Below the pieces are notes generated by a model that was not told the DNA's origin, made no database searches, and was given only the letters and a program-made list of their open reading frames with translations. From Actinomycetota bacterium (GTDB lineage: Bacteria; Actinomycetota; Thermoleophilia; Gaiellales; Gaiellaceae): a stretch of DNA of 40,603 nucleotides. Position numbers and translations under genes: made by a program. Shown one piece after another: positions 38,801-40,603 of the stretch (position 1 is its first letter; each line of letters starts with the position of its first letter). Location of the stretch: assembly GCA_005888365.1 (NCBI GenBank), contig VAWZ01000096.1:1-40603 (forward strand). Direction: 5' to 3'.

Positions 38801-39823
38801 TCAGTACTCCAGCCGGGCGCGGCGCGCGTGCCGCTCGAGGGCCAGGTCGATCAGGCGATCGAGCAGCTCGGCATAGGGGATCCCGGAGGCCTCGAAAAGC
38901 TTGGTGTAGACGCTCGTCTCGGTGAACCCGGGGATCGTGTTGATCTCGTTCACCACGATCTCGCCGTCCGGGCGCACGAAGAGATCGATTCGCGCCATCC
39001 CCTCGCACTCGGTGGCGATGAACGAGTCGACGGCGATCTCCTGGACGCGTGCGGCGGCATCGGAGGGAATCCCGGCCGGGACGATCAGCTCCATCCCACC
39101 GTCGTCGTACTTCGCCGAGTAGTCGTACCACTCGGCTTTGGCGACGATCTCGCCGACGACCGACACGGTCGGCTCGCGGTTGCCGAGGACGCCGCACTCG
39201 ACTTCCGTCCCGGAGACGAACTCCTCGATCAGCACCTTGTCGTCGTGGCGACGCGCGAGGGCGATCGCGCTCTCGAGCTCGTCTTCGCCGTGCACCTTCG
39301 AGATGCCCACCGAGGAGCCGAGCCGTGCCGGCTTGACGAACACCGGGTACGTGAAGGGGTGCTCGGGCCGGTCTCCGTTGCGCAGCGTGACGTTGCGGGC
39401 GACGGTGATTCCGCGATCCCGGAGCACCGCCTTGAACAGGTCCTTGTCCATGCACAGCGCGGACGCCGCGACGCCTGCGCCGACGTAGGGGACGCCTGCC
39501 AGCTCGAGGAGCCCCTGCACGGTTCCGTCCTCCCCGTACGGGCCGTGGAGGATGGGGAGGACGACGTCGACGCGACCGAGGACCTTCGCCGGCGCCGAGG
39601 ACGCGACGACCGGGAGCGTCTCGATATCCGCCACGCCTGAGGCGGGGAGGCTGCGATCGGCGGCCGCGATCTCCCATCTGCCGTCGTGGCCGATCTCGAT
39701 CGTCGTCGTCTCGTAGCGCTCGGGATCGAGTGCCGCGAGGACCGAGCGGGCGGAGGCGATCGAGATCTGGTGCTCGCTCGAGCGGCCGCCCGCGATCACC
39801 GCGACGCGTCGCCGCGAGGTCAC
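38801..39823 (-). CDS. ddl: D-alanine-D-alanine ligase
   Basis: 340 residues. VAVIAGGRSSEHQISIASAR, VLPILHGPYGEDGTVQGLLE, YVGAGVAASALCMDKDLFK, FVKPARLGSSVGISKV, EFVSGTEVECGVLGN, ARIDLFVRPDGEIVVNEINT and PGFTETS give the full ATP-grasp ligase set, with magnesium ligands in the NEIN motif. It makes the D-Ala-D-Ala dipeptide of peptidoglycan precursors. GTG 39823 overlaps the upstream PASTA kinase stop (GTGA), so the two are co-translated. The Tyr/Phe position that separates D-Ala from D-Lac ligases was not resolved. Confidence 0.96.
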   Translation of the reverse strand: MTSRRRVAVIAGGRSSEHQISIASARSVLAALDPERYETTTIEIGHDGRWEIAAADRSLPASGVADIETLPVVASSAPAKVLGRVDVVLPILHGPYGEDGTVQGLLELAGVPYVGAGVAASALCMDKDLFKAVLRDRGITVARNVTLRNGDRPEHPFTYPVFVKPARLGSSVGISKVHGEDELESAIALARRHDDKVLIEEFVSGTEVECGVLGNREPTVSVVGEIVAKAEWYDYSAKYDDGGMELIVPAGIPSDAAARVQEIAVDSFIATECEGMARIDLFVRPDGEIVVNEINTIPGFTETSVYTKLFEASGIPYAELLDRLIDLALERHARRARLEY

Positions 39824-40603
39824 GGTGTCGTCGTGGTGGGGGTGGTGGTCGTCGTGGTCGTCGACTGCACGAGGCGTCCGACGAAGAGCGTGACCACCGT
39901 CTTCGGCTTCTCCTGGGATCCGCCGGTCGGATCCTGGGAGATGACGATCCCGTCGAGGCTCGGATCGCTCGTGTCCTCGGACACGGTACGCACCTTGAAG
40001 CCGGCACCCGCGAGCGTCGCCTGGGCGACCGACGCCTCCTGCGTCGTGACGTCGGGGACGGCGCTCGTCGTCGGCCCCTTGGAGACGGACAGGCTGACGG
40101 ACGAGCCCTTGTTCGCGCTCGTTCCTCCCTTCGGGTTCTGGTCGGTGACGATCCCCTGCGCCTGATCCGAGGCGACGTCGTTCCTCGAGACCTTGAAGCC
40201 TGCCTGTTCGAGCTCGGCGGCAGCCTGCTCGTACGGGAGCGAGATGACCGCGGGAACGGAAACCTGCTTCGGCCCCGACGAGACGTTGATCCGAACCTGC
40301 GTGCCCTCGACTACCACGACGTTGGCGGCCGGCGACTGCCCGGTCACAGTGCCCGCACTCTCGTTCGAGTTGACCTCGACGACACGCGATTCGAGCCCTT
40401 GCTGCGTGAGCGCCTTGACTGCGTCGATCTGGTTCTGACCCACGACGTTGGGGATGGTCACCTGCTTCTTCCCGGTGGAGACGTCGATCACGACAAGCGT
40501 GTGTTTCTCGACTCGTGTTCCCGCGTCGGGGTTCTGGTTGAAGACGAGCCCCTGTTCGACGTCCGGGTTCGAAAGATGGTTCACCTTCACCTGCAGTCCA
40601 TGG
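39820..40603 (-). CDS. PASTA-domain C-terminus of a Ser/Thr protein kinase (PknB/StkP type), 5' end beyond window
   Basis: The frame is open to the window edge, so only the C-terminal 260 residues are seen. They consist of successive PASTA repeats of about 68 residues, each with the pattern VTIPNVVGQNQIDAVKALTQ ... QSPAANVVVVEGTQVRINVS; the later units begin VSVPAVISLPYEQAAAELEQ and AVPDVTTQEASVAQATL. PASTA repeats bind muropeptides or lipid II outside the cell. The kinase domain and membrane helix are not visible, so a penicillin-binding protein is the alternative. The protein ends in a Thr/Pro tail. Overlap with ddl links it to wall synthesis. Confidence 0.85.
   Translation of the reverse strand, partial: HGLQVKVNHLSNPDVEQGLVFNQNPDAGTRVEKHTLVVIDVSTGKKQVTIPNVVGQNQIDAVKALTQQGLESRVVEVNSNESAGTVTGQSPAANVVVVEGTQVRINVSSGPKQVSVPAVISLPYEQAAAELEQAGFKVSRNDVASDQAQGIVTDQNPKGGTSANKGSSVSLSVSKGPTTSAVPDVTTQEASVAQATLAGAGFKVRTVSEDTSDPSLDGIVISQDPTGGSQEKPKTVVTLFVGRLVQSTTTTTTTPTTTTP

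Noticed and set aside
39830-39870. Run of GTCGTCGTG-type triplets near the end of the PASTA gene as a possible tandem repeat.
   Set aside because: It encodes the low-complexity Thr/Pro tail; no regular repeat unit of interest, and similar GTC runs occur as codon bias across the window.

Overview
The window is a GC-rich stretch that reads like a chromosome of a deep-branching actinomycete, most likely class Thermoleophilia (Gaiellales/Solirubrobacterales type). This is inference from several signs: many GTG starts, 4-base start/stop overlaps, a SUF system with SufU, a PASTA-domain kinase, an A-family cytochrome oxidase operon carrying extra small genes, and many genes that appear leaderless (a TAnnnT-like box 6-8 bases before the start codon). 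No phage, transposase or CRISPR array is visible. The left and right edges cut a SpoIID-domain gene and a PASTA kinase gene.

Layout. 1-2.6 kb: secreted proteins (SpoIID/LytB-domain protein, subtilisin). 2.6-6.6 kb, minus strand: a tightly overlapping four-gene sugar-nucleotide operon (non-hydrolysing UDP-GlcNAc 2-epimerase, UDP-sugar 6-dehydrogenase, Gfo/Idh/MocA oxidoreductase, hexapeptide acyltransferase). It resembles the di-N-acetyl-mannuronate pathway without its aminotransferase. 6.7-9.6 kb: a secreted protein divergent from an ECF-like sigma factor that carries a transmembrane helix and a long Pro/Ser/Thr tail, then a small membrane protein. 9.57-10.52 kb: a decay zone bounded by a degenerate tRNA-Lys 3' fragment and an intact tRNA-Lys(CTT). 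It holds a frameshifted sulfocyanin-like cupredoxin and the C-terminal stump of a SCO-like copper chaperone. 10.6-15.4 kb: cytochrome c oxidase operon coxB-coxA-X-coxC-Y, where X and Y together carry three copies of one stress-protein-like domain.

15.5-19.2 kb, minus strand: tatA-tatC-amidohydrolase-TPR protein-dihaem cytochrome c. The amidohydrolase has lost its HxH metal motif through a small frameshifting deletion. 19.3-23.9 kb: sufC-sufB-three tandem VOC proteins-sufD. 23.9-29.3 kb: a decayed TolB-like gene, hemolysin III, msrB, a methyltransferase, a LON-substrate-domain protein, then sufS-sufU-Rieske-O-methyltransferase. Together the suf genes give a complete SufBCDSU iron-sulfur assembly set, next to haem/copper respiratory genes that need metal centres.

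29.3-29.6 kb holds the least explained element: a short transcription unit with a perfect extended Shine-Dalgarno sequence, a 13-codon reading frame, several mutually exclusive base-pairings including a possible pseudoknot, and a terminator. 29.7-31.4 kb: yceI-FMN reductase divergent from a MarR regulator, with three related operator-like repeats. 31.4-40.6 kb: dcd, a DUF4015-type glycosidase-like protein, pdxH, a small membrane protein, a class III aminotransferase, a large cyclase/ATPase signalling protein, ddl, and the PASTA kinase C-terminus. Two convergent gene junctions (15.4 and 31.4 kb) carry copies of the same hairpin repeat.
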